Translations under genes and position numbers: made by a program | The notes under the pieces: model-generated | What the model saw: the letters and a program-made list of their open reading frames with translations, nothing else | Databases searched by the model: none | Told to the model about the DNA's origin: nothing | Assembly: GCA_002403995.1 (NCBI GenBank) | Contig: DHIV01000126.1 | Coordinates: 44,820 to 52,451, forward strand | Length of the DNA: 7,632 bases | DNA from: Gallionella sp. UBA4737 | GTDB taxonomy: Bacteria; Pseudomonadota; Gammaproteobacteria; Burkholderiales; Gallionellaceae | Direction of reading: 5' to 3' | In this document: positions 6,997 through 7,632 of the stretch, in pieces | How positions within the stretch are numbered: the first letter of the stretch is position 1 | Layout: each line of letters begins with the position of its first letter

Positions 6997-7010
6997 TTGA
7001 TGTGGATCAA
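6997..7010 (+). promoter_or_regulatory. FNR/Anr/Dnr-type binding site
   Basis: TTGATGTGGATCAA is a perfect TTGAT-N4-ATCAA palindrome, the consensus bound by FNR-family regulators that respond to lack of oxygen or to nitric oxide (FNR, Anr, Dnr, NNR). Its centre (7003.5) is exactly 41.5 bp upstream of the start point predicted from the TAGTAT -10 hexamer, the class II activation geometry. It probably drives the gene beginning at 7493. Confidence 0.8.
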
Positions 7011-7032
7011 GTCGCGTTTTGGCCCGGCCACG

Positions 7033-7038
7033 TAGTAT
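7033..7038 (+). promoter_or_regulatory. -10 hexamer of the FNR-type promoter
   Basis: TAGTAT keeps the key T, A and final T of TATAAT. With a start point 7 bases beyond it (about 7045), the FNR-type box is centred at -41.5. No -35 hexamer is needed at class II sites. The direction is toward the Tat-exported protein gene. Confidence 0.6.
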
Positions 7039-7046
7039 GAATCCCA

Positions 7047-7062
7047 ACGGCAATGATGCCGT
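7047..7062 (+). other. Hairpin at the predicted 5' end of the leader RNA
   Basis: ACGGCA-ATGA-TGCCGT gives a perfect 6-bp stem with a 4-nt loop, starting two bases after the predicted transcription start. A 5'-terminal hairpin can protect a long leader from RNase E. This role is inferred from position only. Confidence 0.4.
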
Positions 7063-7122
7063 CACTTAAGCCATGCAGGCGCTGGCTTTGAGTATTCTCG
7101 GCTCGAAGATTGGAGATTGATT

Positions 7123-7272
7123 ATGGAATCCGCCCCGTTTATGGCTATTACATCGGGAATATTCGAGCAGCGAGAACAGAAACGAAAGACACTACGGTTG
7201 AACCCGCCATCGCCAACGTGGCGCGCTATCGCCAAATCTTATCCCGCTATCGTCAAATCGTATCCTCTCTGA
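7123..7272 (+). CDS. Possible small leader ORF, 49 codons, unknown function
   Basis: An ATG at 7123 preceded by GGAG with a 7-nt spacer opens a 49-codon frame ending TGA at 7270-7272. I do not recognise the product. It begins MESAPFMAITSGIF, has a short basic stretch (REQKRKTLR) and ends with two near-copies of a heptapeptide, AIAKSYP and AIVKSYP, encoded by a tandem 21-bp repeat. It has no signal peptide, membrane segment or cysteines. It lies inside the predicted leader of the FNR-driven transcript, 220 bp before the next gene, so it could be a leader peptide or simply a chance frame. The length and lack of homologues I know of keep confidence low. Confidence 0.25.
   Translation: MESAPFMAITSGIFEQREQKRKTLRLNPPSPTWRAIAKSYPAIVKSYPL
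7224..7265 (+). repeat. Tandem direct repeat, 2 x 21 bp
   Basis: Two adjacent 21-bp units (7224-7244 and 7245-7265) are identical at 19 of 21 positions. A degenerate partial match to the unit's start lies just upstream (cgccatcgccaa, 7205-7216). The period is a multiple of three, so it keeps the frame of the possible small ORF and encodes AIAKSYP/AIVKSYP. Confidence 0.8.
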
Positions 7273-7293
7273 ATTAACGACTAGTCTCGCGCG

Positions 7294-7315
7294 ATCTGTG
7301 CGCCGACGCACAGAT
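7294..7315 (+). other. Strong hairpin in the leader region
   Basis: ATCTGTGCG-CCGA-CGCACAGAT forms a perfect 9-bp stem with a 4-nt loop, 21 bp after the stop of the possible small ORF. No T-run follows (taccggcgtga), so it does not look like an intrinsic terminator. It could be a regulatory or processing structure in the leader, or a protein-binding palindrome. Confidence 0.6.
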
Positions 7316-7390
7316 TACCGGCGTGATACCGTCTATACCTTTGTCGCAGCTAATTGTAAATGCGTGTCATTCCTTCACCTGCGCCCGGCC

Positions 7391-7419
7391 TTGGGGCGAA
7401 ATAGCCCGGCCTCGCCCAA
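7391..7419 (+). other. Second leader hairpin
   Basis: TTGGGGCGA (7391-7399) pairs with TCGCCCAA (7412-7419) if one G is bulged, enclosing a 12-nt loop. The flanking GCCCGGCC occurs twice (7383-7390 and 7404-7411), which permits alternative pairings. It lies 73 bp before the downstream start codon. No known riboswitch fold is recognised. Confidence 0.4.
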
Positions 7420-7492
7420 TACGAATCAATTCAGTGGCTGGCAACCCGTTGGTCAGCCCGACCTTTCAGTAACCAGTTCAGGAGCAGAGTAA

Positions 7493-7632
7493 ATGGCTAA
7501 AGTACCCAAGAACCCGATCGACGGCGAATTACGCGAAACCCGTCGCAACTTCCTGGGCAAGACTGCCTTGCTGGGGCTGGCCGGCGCGGGCGTATCGCTT
7601 GGCTTGGCTGGCTGCAAGGAAGACGCAACAGC
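7493..7632 (+). CDS. Tat-exported protein, N-terminal fragment; possibly nitrous-oxide reductase NosZ
   Basis: Only 46 codons are inside the window. The start ATG is preceded by AGGAG with an 8-nt spacer. The N-terminus is a twin-arginine signal: a polar n-region (MAKVPKNPIDGELRET), RRNFLG at 17-22, a hydrophobic h-region rich in Gly, Ala and Leu (TALLGLAGAGVSLGLAG), then Cys41 in LAGC. The Tat motif implies export of a folded, probably cofactor-bearing protein to the periplasm. LAGC could be a lipobox, making it a Tat lipoprotein. The upstream FNR-type promoter points to anaerobic respiration. Clade I NosZ proteins carry Tat signals of this general shape and are FNR/Dnr-controlled, so NosZ is my leading guess. 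Another Tat-exported respiratory protein, such as a copper nitrite reductase or an iron-sulfur subunit, cannot be excluded. That it is a gene is nearly certain; its identity is not. Confidence 0.85.
   Translation, partial: MAKVPKNPIDGELRETRRNFLGKTALLGLAGAGVSLGLAGCKEDAT

Noticed and set aside
6610..7065. Minus-strand open frames (6610-7065, 6762-7031) as a gene between hexR and the FNR-type box
   Set aside because: They overlap the hexR 3' end and the FNR-type promoter, have no visible ribosome binding site, and the sequence is not recognisable as any family.
7294..7440. Known riboswitch (for example cobalamin) in the leader
   Set aside because: Hairpins are present but I find no B12-box or other conserved riboswitch core; CAGTGGC near 7432 is in the wrong orientation and isolated.
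7298..7492. 64-codon plus-strand frame whose stop abuts the ATG at 7493
   Set aside because: It would start with a GTG inside the 9-bp hairpin with no Shine-Dalgarno, and its composition is not protein-like; the adjoining stop looks accidental.
1..7632. CRISPR array, tRNA or rRNA genes, insertion sequence or prophage elements
   Set aside because: No regularly spaced repeats, cloverleaf sequences, rRNA motifs, transposase-like frames or terminal inverted repeats were seen on either strand.

Overview
The window is an Entner-Doudoroff (ED) / upper glucose metabolism locus from a GC-rich proteobacterium. The protein sequences and gene content (edd-eda divergent from pgi-zwf-RpiR regulator) suggest a betaproteobacterium of the Burkholderiales, perhaps Oxalobacteraceae-like. 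The family-level guess is weak and rests on general resemblance, not on any search.

Left part (1-2480, minus strand): edd (6-phosphogluconate dehydratase) is followed by eda (KDPG aldolase) with an ATGA stop/start overlap. eda runs off the left edge and lacks only its last residues. Middle (2481-2728): a 248-bp AT-rich divergent control region holds two copies of a palindrome resembling HexR operators, one near each gene, plus several other inverted repeats. Right of it (2729-6787, plus strand): pgi (glucose-6-phosphate isomerase), zwf (glucose-6-phosphate dehydrogenase) and a HexR-type RpiR/SIS regulator lie head to tail with gaps of 61 and 8 bp, as in an operon. Pgi turns fructose-6-P into glucose-6-P, Zwf oxidises that to 6-phosphogluconolactone, and Edd and Eda cleave 6-phosphogluconate to pyruvate and glyceraldehyde-3-P. 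The regulator is expected to sense KDPG, the Edd product, and to control both arms through the shared intergenic region. The lactonase gene (pgl), often a neighbour of zwf, is absent from the window, and so is glucokinase.

Right end (6788-7632): about 700 bp carry no confident gene. They contain an 18-bp perfect palindrome, then a perfect FNR/Anr/Dnr-type box (TTGAT-N4-ATCAA) spaced exactly as in class II FNR promoters from a TAGTAT -10 hexamer. A predicted leader of about 450 nt follows, with hairpins, a tandem 21-bp repeat and a possible 49-codon ORF. It leads into the first 46 codons of a Tat-exported, possibly lipid-anchored protein whose N-terminus and promoter suggest an anaerobic respiratory enzyme. 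NosZ is my best but unproven guess.

Most of the window is well-known core metabolism. I do not see a clearly new biological system. The parts most worth a second look are the paired operators, the anaerobic promoter with its long leader, and small departures from consensus in the regulator and in Zwf.
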